From Bradyrhizobium jicamae (lineage in GTDB: Bacteria; Pseudomonadota; Alphaproteobacteria; Rhizobiales; Xanthobacteraceae): 64,000 nt of DNA. Of the stretch, positions 8,796-17,921 are shown one piece after another. Both the position numbers and the translations under genes were made by a program. The notes below the pieces were generated by a model, which made no database searches, was not told where the DNA came from, and saw only the letters and a program-made list of their open reading frames with translations. The stretch is from positions 1 through 64,000 of the forward strand of contig NZ_JAFCKQ010000002.1 in NCBI RefSeq assembly GCF_018130215.1. The letters are read 5' to 3'. Position 1 is the first letter of the stretch. The number at the start of each line of letters is the position of its first letter.

Positions 8796-9521
8796 TCAGA
8801 ATTTTTGCCGGGTCGGCGTGATGCAGATTTCCTGCACCAATGCTTTCTGGGGAAGGTTGTAGGCGTCGAGAATCAGGTCGGCGACGTGCTCGGCGCCGAT
8901 GCCGCCGCCGATCGCGGCCTTGTTCGCCTTGTAGTTCGCGAGCGTCACCGGATCCTTCACGCCGTCAAGCACCTCGGTCTCGATGATGCCCGGCGAAATG
9001 ACGATGACGCGGACGTCGTATGCGGACAGATATTCGCGAAGACTCTCGGACACGCCGTGGACGAAGAATTTGGTGCCGCAATAGACCGTGTGATCGGGAT
9101 AGACCTTGCGCCCGGCGATCGAGCTCATCATCACCAGCGTGCCGCGACGACGCGCCATCATCCCGGACATGACGGCGTGGACGCTGTTCATGACGCCGTT
9201 GACGTTGATGGCGATCATCTCGTCCCAGTCGGCCGGGTCCTGCTTGCCGATGTCGCCGAGCCTGGCGACGCCGGCGTTGGCGAACATCATGTCGACCGGA
9301 CCGAACCTTGCTTCGGCTTCGCGGACTGCTGCGGCCAGCGTTGCGCGGTCGCGCACGTCCACCTGGCGGCTGATCGAGCTGGGCAGACGCATCGCCTCCA
9401 GCCGGTCGATCCGGCGCGCCATCATCAGCACGGGGTGGCCGGCGGCAGAGAAGGCGCGGGCGGTTGCCTCGCCAATGCCCGAACTCGCACCGGTCACGGC
9501 GACAAGCGGCTTTGCGGTCAT
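8796..9521 (-). CDS. SDR family oxidoreductase
   Basis: A 241-residue short-chain dehydrogenase/reductase. It shows the cofactor motif TGASSGIGEA near residue 11, NAG in MFANAGVARLG, and the catalytic Ser-Tyr-Lys set (MMSSIAGRK, then YCGTK). It probably oxidises or reduces a hydroxyl of the module's polyol intermediate. A strong GGAGG site lies eight bases upstream of the start. It lies between the aldolase and the glycerol-1-phosphate-dehydrogenase-like gene on the same strand, with a 15-base gap to the latter, so co-transcription is likely. Confidence 0.85.
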   Translation of the reverse strand: MTAKPLVAVTGASSGIGEATARAFSAAGHPVLMMARRIDRLEAMRLPSSISRQVDVRDRATLAAAVREAEARFGPVDMMFANAGVARLGDIGKQDPADWDEMIAINVNGVMNSVHAVMSGMMARRRGTLVMMSSIAGRKVYPDHTVYCGTKFFVHGVSESLREYLSAYDVRVIVISPGIIETEVLDGVKDPVTLANYKANKAAIGGGIGAEHVADLILDAYNLPQKALVQEICITPTRQKF

Positions 9522-9536
9522 GTCACAATCCTCCGG

Positions 9537-10856
9537 TTACAGCTCACCTTGCGCAAACGTCGCCAGCGTGCCGGCGTCCGCCGCGATGTCGAGGAACGAA
9601 AAGCGGTTGCGCATCTCGCGGCAATGGACGATGGCCTCGTGGTACAGGTCGGTCGGCACGCCGAGCTCGGCGGCGGTGGTGGCACCGCCCGCTGCCGACA
9701 GCAGCCGCTTCATGTCGTCGACCGGAATCGTAAAGCCGGCCAACTCCCGCCGCAGCTCGGGCCACGTCTGTTCGAGCTTGCGATTGAACGCAGTGGCGCC
9801 GTCACTGTCGAAGGCTTTTTGCATCAGCTCCGCAAGGCACTGCGATGCGACCTCGTCGCCGAAGCGGCGGGCCATGTCGGCTGGATCGATGTGCGTGGCA
9901 CGGACGGCGGGCGGCCGGTCGCTGGACAGCACCTGCTGCTGCAGCCGCGCCATGCTCAGCGACGCGATGCCCACCTGCTGACCATGCAGGCTGCCGGGAT
10001 GTCGCGCGCCGGCGAAACAATCGATGTAGTGCGAGATCTGGTGCTCGCCCATCGAGCCGTGGTGCGAAACGCCCGTGAAGGATATGCCGAGCCCGCACAG
10101 TGTCAGCACGCGATAGAGATATCCCATCGCCTCGATGTCGCCCTCGGGCAGATTGCCGGCGCGCTTGTTGAGTTCGATCTCGTCGGCAGCCTGGATCGTG
10201 TAGGGCTCCTGGAAATAGGCCGTCCCGAGCAGCCGGTGTGACATCCACCAGTCGTTCTGTGCAACCGAGCGCGCAAGACAATCGGCGAAACCGGAAGCGG
10301 CGAGATAGGGGGGCGCTGCCGCTGACACCGCGAGGTCGACGAAAAATCCGGCAGGCGTGTGCGAGGGCAGTGACACTTTCAGGCCGCTGTCGAGCGTGAG
10401 CGACGCCGTCGACGAGGTATACCCGTTCATCGAGGCGGCTGTCGCGAACACGCAATAGCGCCGTCCATCCAGACCCGTCACGTATTTGCAGAGGTCGTTG
10501 ACCGTGCCGGAGCCGACGGCGACGACGGCATCGAAGCCGCGCAGCTTCTCGCTCAGGCTGCGAACCTCGGCCATGTCTGCATGGGGGCGATCGAGAACGA
10601 TGGTCTCGATCGGGCCGAGTGTGCGCAAGGCCTTCGCGACGCGCTCTCCCATCGCCGCGTAGGTCGCCTGATCCGCGACGAGCGCAAGACGGTGTCCGAG
10701 CTCCAAGGCTGCAACAAGCTCGGCCTCGCGGCCGTCGAGGCTGTCTTCGATCACGATGGAATCGTAGGGGACCTTGATCCGCGCGCCGCTTACCGGATTG
10801 ATCCAGCGGCCGGCCACCAGATCGTCGATCAGTGCGGTCCAGTTCTGCTTCGACAT
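9537..10856 (-). CDS. sn-glycerol-1-phosphate dehydrogenase-like (EgsA/AraM) enzyme
   Basis: A 439-residue metal-dependent dehydrogenase of the EgsA/AraM branch of the iron-containing alcohol dehydrogenase superfamily. The bacterial members interconvert dihydroxyacetone phosphate and sn-glycerol-1-phosphate. Visible: VAVGSGTVNDLCKYV for dinucleotide binding, the AAASMNGYTSSTASL segment, and the metal ligands in GVSHHGSMGEHQISHY. In this setting it more likely acts on a polyol phosphate than in lipid synthesis. The start at 10856 is preferred; upstream codons run into the divergent control region and lack family similarity. An ATG three codons earlier is equally possible. Confidence 0.8.
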   Translation of the reverse strand: MSKQNWTALIDDLVAGRWINPVSGARIKVPYDSIVIEDSLDGREAELVAALELGHRLALVADQATYAAMGERVAKALRTLGPIETIVLDRPHADMAEVRSLSEKLRGFDAVVAVGSGTVNDLCKYVTGLDGRRYCVFATAASMNGYTSSTASLTLDSGLKVSLPSHTPAGFFVDLAVSAAAPPYLAASGFADCLARSVAQNDWWMSHRLLGTAYFQEPYTIQAADEIELNKRAGNLPEGDIEAMGYLYRVLTLCGLGISFTGVSHHGSMGEHQISHYIDCFAGARHPGSLHGQQVGIASLSMARLQQQVLSSDRPPAVRATHIDPADMARRFGDEVASQCLAELMQKAFDSDGATAFNRKLEQTWPELRRELAGFTIPVDDMKRLLSAAGGATTAAELGVPTDLYHEAIVHCREMRNRFSFLDIAADAGTLATFAQGEL

Positions 10857-10938
10857 TGACAACATCCCGCGCCGCGTCGTCCGCGTTGTGGTCCGATCGT
10901 GACATTTGACAAAAGCGATTGGCAATTAAGCGAGACAA

Positions 10939-10952
10939 TTGACAATTGTCAA
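10939..10952. promoter_or_regulatory. perfect 14-bp palindrome, candidate SorC operator with two -35 boxes
   Basis: TTGACAATTGTCAA reads the same on both strands. It lies between the start of the leftward dehydrogenase gene (10856) and the SorC gene (10995). Each strand of the palindrome contains TTGACA, a consensus -35 hexamer. Spaced 17 bases away are weak -10-like stretches, CATTTT rightward and TTAATT leftward. A related TTGACA copy lies nearby at about 10906. Binding here could control both arms at once. Confidence 0.55.
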
Positions 10953-10994
10953 CTCAGTGTGCATTTTGTGACGAAGGCCCAAACTGGATCGCCG

Positions 10995-12032
10995 ATGACC
11001 CGGACGATGCAACGCCAAGTGACGCCGCCGCGGATCAAGCGCAGGGCGCTGTCGATTCCCGCCGAGTTCGACAGCGATCCTGTCGTATGGGCGGCGTGGC
11101 TCTATTACGAAGAGGGCATGACGCAGGAGGAGGTGGCCGATCAACTCGGCGTCTCGCGTGCATCGGTGGTGAACTTCCTGCAGGAAGCGCGCGACCGCAA
11201 CATCGTCACCATCGCGGTATCGTCGCGGCATCTGCAGACCATCGGCCTCGCGCGCGAGGTCGCCGATGCTTACGGACTCACCAACTGCCTCGTCGTGCCC
11301 GATGACGGCGGCCGGCTGCCGGTGCATGAGCGGATCGGCATGGCCGGCGCGCGGCTCTTGATCGAGCGGCTGCAGCCGGACGACGTGCTCGGCGTGTCGT
11401 GGGGCCGCACCGTGCAGGCGCTCTCGACGGCGCTGCCTGAAATGAAGCTTCCGGGCGTGACTGTCGCCCAGATCTGCGGATGCTCGATCGGGACGACGGA
11501 GTTCTCGCCGGAGCTGTGCACCTCCAACATCGCAAACAGGCTCGGCGCGCGCTGCGTCAACCTGCATGCGCCGGGCATCGTCTCGACCGCCCAGATCAAG
11601 CGCCTGTTCGTGCAGGAGCCGGCGCTGGTCGAGACCTTCAAGATCATCCACAAGAGCAACAAGGTGCTGTTCGGCGTCGGCAGCGTCGATGATGCGGGCA
11701 CCGCGATGCGCAGCGGCTACATGACGCCCGAAAAGATCGCACCCTATCTCGCTCGCGGCGCGGTCGGCGTGGTCAGCGGGCGCTTCATCGACCGCGACGG
11801 CAAGCCGCTTTTGGGCGCACTCGACAATCAGATGATCGGCCTGACGCTCGACGAGATCGCCAAGGTGCCGGAACGGATCTGCATTGCCGGCGGCAGCGAC
11901 AAGGTCGACGCGGTCTATGCGGCGCTCAACAACAATTACGCAACGATACTGGTGACGGATGTGGCGACGGCGAGATCGCTGGTGCCGCGTGCGTCACGAT
12001 CTTCCCGAACCGGAGCAGCCCGCCGGCCCTGA
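10995..12032 (+). CDS. SorC/DeoR-type sugar-binding transcriptional regulator (module 1)
   Basis: A 345-residue regulator. Residues about 15-75 hold an HTH (EEGMTQEEVADQLGVSRASVVNFLQEA) and the rest is the SorC sugar-phosphate-binding domain, with VLGVSWGRTVQAL and FGVGSVDDAGT as recognisable loops. Family members (SorC, DeoR-like, EryD) sense phosphorylated sugars or polyols. The start at 10995 was chosen because translation upstream would run through the palindrome at 10939-10952. It lies between two divergent catabolic arms and probably controls both. Confidence 0.88.
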   Translation: MTRTMQRQVTPPRIKRRALSIPAEFDSDPVVWAAWLYYEEGMTQEEVADQLGVSRASVVNFLQEARDRNIVTIAVSSRHLQTIGLAREVADAYGLTNCLVVPDDGGRLPVHERIGMAGARLLIERLQPDDVLGVSWGRTVQALSTALPEMKLPGVTVAQICGCSIGTTEFSPELCTSNIANRLGARCVNLHAPGIVSTAQIKRLFVQEPALVETFKIIHKSNKVLFGVGSVDDAGTAMRSGYMTPEKIAPYLARGAVGVVSGRFIDRDGKPLLGALDNQMIGLTLDEIAKVPERICIAGGSDKVDAVYAALNNNYATILVTDVATARSLVPRASRSSRTGAARRP

Positions 12033-12082
12033 CAGCGAAGAAAGCGAACCGGGCCGCAGAGCCCGGCGCCGAGAGAAAAGCG

Positions 12083-13042
12083 ATGCGCGAGGAAACGTCT
12101 ATGGTTTCGCACCAGGTACCAAGTCTGGCGGTCGACGTGCCGGTATCGGACACGACGCGCCGCCGTGTCTGGCCGCGATTTCTGACCTCGGAGCACCCGT
12201 TCCCGTGGCTGGCGCCGATTACCGCGCTGATCCTGGCGTTCGGCGTCTATCCCCTGCTGTATGCCCTCTGGCTGTCGTTCTTCAAGCGCAATCCGATTAC
12301 GCGGATGAACGTCTTCAATCCGACCTGGAATTGGGGAAAGCTGATCGCCGATGAGCGGGTGTGGGGCGCGATCGGTCACACCTATCTCTACACCATCACC
12401 GCGCTCCTGATCGAACTCTGCCTCGGGCTTGCCATCGCGCTGCTGCTCGACAGCGATCGCAAGGGCTACGGGCTGCTGCGCGCGTTGATGACGCTGCCGC
12501 TCGTGGTGCCGCCCGCGGTCACGGGCATGATGTTCCTCCTGATGCTGGATGGATCGTTCGGCGTGATCAGTACGGGTCTGGTATCGCTCGGCCTGTGGCC
12601 CCCGCAGCATCCGATCCTCGCCTCCGGAAGCACGGCGCTGGCGGGCGTCCTGTTGGCCGACATCTGGCAGTGGACGCCGTTCATGGTGCTGATCATGCTG
12701 GCCGGGCTTCGCGCCTTGCCGAAGGAGCCGTTCGAGGCTGCCGCGATCGATGGCGCGACCACGAGCCAGGCCTTCTTCCGCCTGACCCTGCCGATGCTCT
12801 CGAAGATCATCGCGCTCGCGGTGCTTATCCGCGGCGTCGATCTGTTCCGGATCTACGACTACGTCAAGGTGATGACGGATAGCGGGCCCGGCACCGCGAC
12901 CGAGACGCTGACCTCCTATGCCGGCACCATCTACTTCAAGAATGCCGACTTCCCCTATGCCTCGACGATCTCGCTGTTCACGCTGCTCCTGGTGATCGTG
13001 ACCTCGAGCATCTTCATCAAGCTGTTCAAGGTGCGGTTCTGA
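12083..13042 (+). CDS. CUT1 sugar ABC transporter permease (module 1, first)
   Basis: A 319-residue inner-membrane permease of the MalF type. About six membrane segments follow a cytoplasmic N-terminus of about 40 residues. The ATPase-contacting EAA loop is visible as EAAAIDGATTSQAFFRLTLP. Together with the next gene it should form the channel of a binding-protein-dependent importer. The next gene starts on its last base (TGATG). A second ATG at 12101 also has a fair ribosome site. Confidence 0.9.
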   Translation: MREETSMVSHQVPSLAVDVPVSDTTRRRVWPRFLTSEHPFPWLAPITALILAFGVYPLLYALWLSFFKRNPITRMNVFNPTWNWGKLIADERVWGAIGHTYLYTITALLIELCLGLAIALLLDSDRKGYGLLRALMTLPLVVPPAVTGMMFLLMLDGSFGVISTGLVSLGLWPPQHPILASGSTALAGVLLADIWQWTPFMVLIMLAGLRALPKEPFEAAAIDGATTSQAFFRLTLPMLSKIIALAVLIRGVDLFRIYDYVKVMTDSGPGTATETLTSYAGTIYFKNADFPYASTISLFTLLLVIVTSSIFIKLFKVRF

Positions 13043-13932
13043 TGCAGGAAACGTTTTGGCAGAAGCGTTTGCGTGACGTCGCCGCGGTGCTCGTGGTCGG
13101 TGTCTTCATGTTCCCGCTGTTCTGGTGGGCACTGACATCGTTCAAGCCGACGTCGGCGATCTTCGACAAGGACGAGATCATCTGGTTCAATTTCAAGCCG
13201 ACGCTGGTGAACTATGCCGTCACGATGCTTGGCAAGTCGCGCGCGGAGCTTGCGATCGAGTCCGGCAACACGTTCGGGATCGGCGGCGCGAGTTCCTATG
13301 ACAGCCGCCAGACCATCATCGATTCGCTGATCATCGCGATCGGCGCTACCGCGTTGACGGTCCTGCTGGCGGTGATCGCCTCCTACGCGCTGTCGCGGAT
13401 GCGCTTCCGCGGGCGACAGGCCTATCTGAACTGGATCCTGTCGCAACGCTTCATGCCGCCGATCGCGATCATCGTGCCCGTCGTCTTCATGTTCCACTAC
13501 ATGTCGCTGCTCGACACGCGGCTCGGCCTGATCATCGTCGACACGCTGATCAACCTGCCGATCGCCGTGCTGCTGATGAAATCCTTCTATGACGACGTTC
13601 CCGTCGACGTCGACGAGGCCGCCATGATCGACGGTGCCTCGCGGCTTCAGATCTTCTGGCGCGTCGTGCTGCCGATGGTGAAGGGCGGCGTGGCAGCCAC
13701 CGCCGTGCTCTGCTTCATCTTCTCGTGGACGGAATTCCTGCTGTCGCTGTTCCTGACCAACTCGATACGAACGCTGCCGGTCAAGATCACGACCTTCGTC
13801 ACTTCGACCGGATCGGAATGGGGATTCATCGCGGCTCTCGGCACCACGGCCGTGATCCCGAGCTTCATCTTCATCCTGCTGGTCCAGAAGCAACTTGTCC
13901 GCGGCCTAACCCTCGGATCCCTCAAGGAGTAG
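13042..13932 (+). CDS. CUT1 sugar ABC transporter permease (module 1, second)
   Basis: A 296-residue MalG-type permease with six membrane segments and the EAA loop DEAAMIDGASRLQIFWRVVLP. The N-terminal motif FMFPLFWWALTSFKP is typical of CUT1 second permeases. The start overlaps the stop of the first permease by one base. The binding-protein gene follows after 48 bases. Confidence 0.9.
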   Translation: MQETFWQKRLRDVAAVLVVGVFMFPLFWWALTSFKPTSAIFDKDEIIWFNFKPTLVNYAVTMLGKSRAELAIESGNTFGIGGASSYDSRQTIIDSLIIAIGATALTVLLAVIASYALSRMRFRGRQAYLNWILSQRFMPPIAIIVPVVFMFHYMSLLDTRLGLIIVDTLINLPIAVLLMKSFYDDVPVDVDEAAMIDGASRLQIFWRVVLPMVKGGVAATAVLCFIFSWTEFLLSLFLTNSIRTLPVKITTFVTSTGSEWGFIAALGTTAVIPSFIFILLVQKQLVRGLTLGSLKE

Positions 13933-13980
13933 GCGCGCGGACCGGGACTACAAAGTCAACAAACGTTGGGAGGAGTATCA

Positions 13981-15507
13981 ATGAGCTTCAAGAAGTTTGA
14001 CCAGCAGACATTCATCATCGATACCGCGAACGCCTATACCAACAGGCAGATCTCCAAGCGCGAATTCCTGCGCAGGATGGGCATGGCGGGGGTCGGCTTC
14101 TCGGCCTTCGGCCTCGGCATGCTCGGCAATCCGCGCGGCCTTCGCAATGGCAACATGCTCGGCACCGCGGCCTATGCCGACGGCCTGCCGGACAACCAGG
14201 CCAAATGGCTGAAGGATGTCGGCAGCAAGTTCAAGGGTGCCAAGATCCGTTATTCGACCGAATCGACGCCGCCGTCGGTGGTGCTCAACCAGATCAAGAA
14301 GGAGTTCACCGATCCGACCGGCATCGAGGTCGAGGTCGAGATCGTGCCGCTCGAGCAGGTGCTTGCGAAAGCGACGCAGGACGTGCAGGGCCAGCTCGGC
14401 TCCTACGACCTCTATTATCTCGATCAATCCTGGATCTCGATGTTCCAGCCCGACTGCATCGACCCGGTCGCCTACTACAAGGACAAGCCGGAACTCGCGA
14501 TGCCCGATTTCGACTGGGACGATTTCTCCAAGCCGCTGGTCAAGAATATCGCCCAGGTCGAGGGGCAATGGATGGGCATTCCCTTCGACATCCCGATCTT
14601 CACGCTGATGTACCGCAAGGACATCCTGGAGAAGCACAAGATCGCGGTACCGACCACCTACGAAGACTTCCTCGCCGCTGCCAGGCAGATCACCGAGGCC
14701 GAGAAGGGCAACGGCATCTTCGGAACCGGCCTGCAGGCGAAGTCCGGACACTACTCCCTGGAATGCGACTGGAGCCAGGCGGTGTGGGGCCATGGCGGCT
14801 CGATCTTCGACAAGAACAAGCGATTCTCGGGCAATGACGAGCAGGGCATCGCCGGTCTGAAATGGTACCAGGACCTGTTGAAGGTCTCGCCGCCGAATTC
14901 GACGGCATCGACCTGGGACGGCCAGTTCGAGATGATGCATTCGGGCCAGGTGGCGCTGGTGCAGAGCTGGGACGAATTCTTCCCCGGACTCGATGCCGAC
15001 GACTCGAAGGTCAAGGGCCTGTGGGAGCCGGCCAAGCCGCTGACCGCAAAGAAGCTGCGTTCGCCTTCGGATGCGGGCTTCAACGAGCAACCCAATCTCG
15101 GTCACCAGGGCGGCTCGTGCATCTCGCTGTCGAAATATTCCAAGAACAAGGAAGCGGCGTGGATCTTCATGCAGTGGGGCTGCTGCAAGGAGATCATGAC
15201 ACGCTGCACGCTGCTCGGCGGCTTCGCACCGATGCGCAATTCCTCGTTCGCCGATCCGCGCGTCAAGGCCAAGGCAAAGGTCGGCCCCGGCACCACGCGG
15301 CATCTCGAAACGGTGAAGTGGGTGATCGACAACGCGATGGCCACCGAACCGCACATGGCGCTGTGGGCGGGCCTGTCGACCAACGAGATCCCGACCGAGC
15401 TCGGCAAGCTGCTCACCGGCCAGGAATATGGCGGCGACCCGAAGAAGTGCATGGACGCCTTGGCAAAGGATATCGACGCCAAGGTGAAGGACGCCGGCCT
15501 GCTGTAA
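13981..15507 (+). CDS. ABC sugar-binding protein, Tat-type export signal (module 1)
   Basis: A 508-residue extracellular solute-binding protein of the MalE-like family 1. The N-terminus carries SKREFLRRMG (residues 24-33), a Lys-Arg variant of the twin-arginine export motif, followed by a hydrophobic stretch and a probable cut after AAYA (near residue 66). The mature part has the usual hinge pattern, for example WMGIPFDIPIFTLMYRKDIL. GGGAGG lies five to ten bases before the ATG at 13981. It supplies substrate to the two upstream permeases. The ligand is unknown. Confidence 0.9.
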   Translation: MSFKKFDQQTFIIDTANAYTNRQISKREFLRRMGMAGVGFSAFGLGMLGNPRGLRNGNMLGTAAYADGLPDNQAKWLKDVGSKFKGAKIRYSTESTPPSVVLNQIKKEFTDPTGIEVEVEIVPLEQVLAKATQDVQGQLGSYDLYYLDQSWISMFQPDCIDPVAYYKDKPELAMPDFDWDDFSKPLVKNIAQVEGQWMGIPFDIPIFTLMYRKDILEKHKIAVPTTYEDFLAAARQITEAEKGNGIFGTGLQAKSGHYSLECDWSQAVWGHGGSIFDKNKRFSGNDEQGIAGLKWYQDLLKVSPPNSTASTWDGQFEMMHSGQVALVQSWDEFFPGLDADDSKVKGLWEPAKPLTAKKLRSPSDAGFNEQPNLGHQGGSCISLSKYSKNKEAAWIFMQWGCCKEIMTRCTLLGGFAPMRNSSFADPRVKAKAKVGPGTTRHLETVKWVIDNAMATEPHMALWAGLSTNEIPTELGKLLTGQEYGGDPKKCMDALAKDIDAKVKDAGLL

Positions 15508-15531
15508 GGGCCTGCACGGCAAGAACTTGTC

Positions 15532-15553
15532 GAAGGCGGCCTCGGTCGCCTTC
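15532..15553 (+). other. hairpin after the binding-protein gene (module 1)
   Basis: GAAGGCG and CGCCTTC make a perfect 7-bp stem with an 8-base loop, 25 bases after the binding-protein stop and 23 bases before the kinase start. The following bases (GCTTCTTGT) are mildly T-rich. Such stems often protect or partly terminate transcripts so that the binding protein is made in excess. Confidence 0.45.
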
Positions 15554-15575
15554 GCTTCTTGTGGAATGAGACGTC

Positions 15576-17105
15576 ATGATCAAGGATCTGGTGATCGGCA
15601 TCGACAGCTCGACCTCGGCGACCAAGGCGATCGCCTGGGACCGCAGCGGTCACGCGGTTGCCGAGGGACGCAAGGCAATCGGCCTTGCCAATCCGCAGCC
15701 AGGATATTTCGAGCAGAACCCGGACGAATGGTGGGATTCGACGGCGGCCGCCCTGCGCAGCATCACCGACCAGGTCGGTGCCGCGCGTATCGCGGCCGTG
15801 GCAATCTCGAATCAGCGCGAAACGTTCAGCGCGTTCACGGAAGACGGGACTGCGATCAGGCCGGGCATGACCTGGCTCGACGAGCGGGCGCGGCCACAGG
15901 TCGTGCGCTTCGGCAAATCATTCGGGGCCGAGCGCGTTCATGCGATTTCCGGCAAGCCGCTTGATGTGCTGCCGTGCCTTTACCGCATCATCTGGATGGC
16001 GGAGCAGGAGCCGGAGATCTTTGCGCGTACAGCGCGGTTCGCAGAGGTTCACGGCTATCTGACGCATCGCCTGACCGGTCAATGGCGGACGTCGACGGCG
16101 TCGGCGGATCCGACCGGGCTGCTCGACATGGCGCGCAACGTCTGGTCAGCCGAGATCCTCGATGCCGCAGGGATTGCTGCCGAAAAGCTGCCGTCGCTCG
16201 TGCGGCCGGGCGTGCAGATGGGCGAAGTCACCTCGAAGGCGGCGGCGTTCACCGGTCTTTCCGCCGGCACGCCAGTCATCGCCGGCGGCGGCGACGGACA
16301 ATGCGCCAGCACCGGCGCCGGCGTGACATCTCCGGGCAGCGCCTACATCAATCTGGGCACGGCGGTCGTCTCCGGAAGCTATGGCCTCAGCTACGCCTAC
16401 GACCGCGCCTTCCGCACCGAGAAGGCGGTGTGCGACGACGGCTACATCTACGAGCAGTGCGTCCGCACCGGAACCTTCCTGGTCGACTGGATGGCGCGCG
16501 AGATGTTCGGGATCGACGCGGCGGCACAACGGAACGTGTTCAAGGCGCTCGAAGCGGAAGCCGCGAACTGCCCCATCGGGGCGGGTGGCGTCGTGGTGCT
16601 GCCTTACTGGCTCGGCTGCATGACACCCTATTGGGATCCCTATGCGCGCGGCGTCATCGCCGGATTGTCGGGCTCGACCCGGCGCGGCGCGATCTATCGC
16701 GCCTTGCTGGAGGGGATAGCGCTCGAGGTTGCAGCGCAGGCCGAGAAGATCGCGGCGGCGACCGGTGGCGATATCGGACAGTTTTCGGCGATCGGAGGTG
16801 GTTCGGACAGCGATCTCTGGCTGCAGATCCTGGCCGACACGTCGGGCCGCCCGGTGGCGCGTTCGACGGCGAGGGAAGCCTCATCACTCGGCGCCGCGAT
16901 CGCTGCGGCCAAAGGTGCCGGCTGGTACGGCACCATCGCCGAGGCAACCGCGGCGATGACGAAACCACCGGCCCGGACATTCCAGCCTGCATCCGCCAAT
17001 GTCGCGCGCTACGCCGAACTGCGCGCCATCCATGCCGATCTCTGGCCCAGGCTGTTCGACTGGAATGCGCGCCTCGCGGCGTTTGCCGAGAGCGCTTCGT
17101 CATGA
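15576..17105 (+). CDS. FGGY-family carbohydrate kinase (module 1)
   Basis: A 509-residue sugar or polyol kinase. The N-terminal phosphate loop is IGIDSSTSATKAIAWD. The FGGY fold is supported by WLDERARPQV, GGGDGQCASTGAG, and the C-terminal AIGGGSDSDLWLQILAD stretch typical of the ATP-binding half. It probably phosphorylates the substrate delivered by the importer. The stop codon overlaps the start of the HAD phosphatase gene (ATGA). The exact substrate among xylulose, ribulose, glycerol and other polyols is not readable. Confidence 0.88.
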   Translation: MIKDLVIGIDSSTSATKAIAWDRSGHAVAEGRKAIGLANPQPGYFEQNPDEWWDSTAAALRSITDQVGAARIAAVAISNQRETFSAFTEDGTAIRPGMTWLDERARPQVVRFGKSFGAERVHAISGKPLDVLPCLYRIIWMAEQEPEIFARTARFAEVHGYLTHRLTGQWRTSTASADPTGLLDMARNVWSAEILDAAGIAAEKLPSLVRPGVQMGEVTSKAAAFTGLSAGTPVIAGGGDGQCASTGAGVTSPGSAYINLGTAVVSGSYGLSYAYDRAFRTEKAVCDDGYIYEQCVRTGTFLVDWMAREMFGIDAAAQRNVFKALEAEAANCPIGAGGVVVLPYWLGCMTPYWDPYARGVIAGLSGSTRRGAIYRALLEGIALEVAAQAEKIAAATGGDIGQFSAIGGGSDSDLWLQILADTSGRPVARSTAREASSLGAAIAAAKGAGWYGTIAEATAAMTKPPARTFQPASANVARYAELRAIHADLWPRLFDWNARLAAFAESASS

Positions 17106-17905
17106 AGCCGATTGCAAGCTTTCCAGCGGAGACCGCACGCCGCATCGTCTGCGTACTGACCGACATCGACGACACGCTGACCACGGACGGTCAACTTCCC
17201 GCAGCATCCTATGCCGCGCTGGAGAAGCTTCGCGGTGCCGGTCTCGCGGTCGTTCCGGTCACCGGCCGCCCGGCCGGGTGGTGCGACATGATCGCCCGGT
17301 TCTGGCCGGTGGACGGCGTGATCGGCGAGAACGGCGCGTTCTACTTCCGGCATGATCCCGTCGCCCGCAAGATGGTGCGCAGGTTCATCGCCACCGACGC
17401 CGAACGCGCCGCCAACCGCCGCAAGCTCGACGCGCTCGGCGAGCGCATTTTGTCCGAGGTGCCGGGGGCCGCGATCTCCGCCGATCAGCTCTACCGCGAG
17501 GCGGACCTCGCGATCGACTTCTGCGAGGACGTGCCGCCGCTATCGCGCGCAGCCATCGACAAGATCGTCTGGCTGTTCGAAAGCGCAGGCGGCATCGCCA
17601 AGGTCTCCTCGATCCATGTCAACGGATGGTTCGGCCGCTACGACAAGCTGGCGATGACCCGGATCTTCCTGCGCGACAGGCTGGGCCTCGATCTCGATGC
17701 CGCAAGAGACCGCATCGTGTTCTGCGGCGACAGTCCGAACGACGCGCCGATGTTCGGATTTTTCCCCTATGCCTGCGGCGTCGCCAACGTTCGGGATTTC
17801 GAGGGCGCGATGGCCGCAACGCCGGCCTTCATTGCCAGCAAGCGCGGCGGCGAAGGCTTCGTCGAGATTGCGGAACACATTCTGTCGGCGCGAGAGGCCG
17901 CGTAG
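17102..17905 (+). CDS. HAD-superfamily hydrolase, type IIB (module 1)
   Basis: A 267-residue Cof-type/sugar-phosphatase-like HAD enzyme. Motif I is LTDIDDTLT, with nucleophile D21 and acid/base D23. Motif II lies in VVPVTGRPAG. Motif IV is FCGDSPNDAPMF near the C-terminus. The middle holds the IIB cap. It overlaps the FGGY kinase gene by four bases, so kinase and phosphatase are co-translated. It may remove phosphate from dead-end products or act on the aldolase-derived phosphate. A Cof-type role for any one substrate cannot be deduced. Confidence 0.85.
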   Translation: MKPIASFPAETARRIVCVLTDIDDTLTTDGQLPAASYAALEKLRGAGLAVVPVTGRPAGWCDMIARFWPVDGVIGENGAFYFRHDPVARKMVRRFIATDAERAANRRKLDALGERILSEVPGAAISADQLYREADLAIDFCEDVPPLSRAAIDKIVWLFESAGGIAKVSSIHVNGWFGRYDKLAMTRIFLRDRLGLDLDAARDRIVFCGDSPNDAPMFGFFPYACGVANVRDFEGAMAATPAFIASKRGGEGFVEIAEHILSAREAA

Positions 17906-17921
17906 CGAGAAGGTTCAAGTC

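Noticed and set aside
12049..12066. CCGGGC/GCCCGG hairpin between the SorC and first permease genes
   Set aside because: Only a 6-bp stem with no T-run; in such GC-rich DNA this is expected by chance, so it was not called a terminator.
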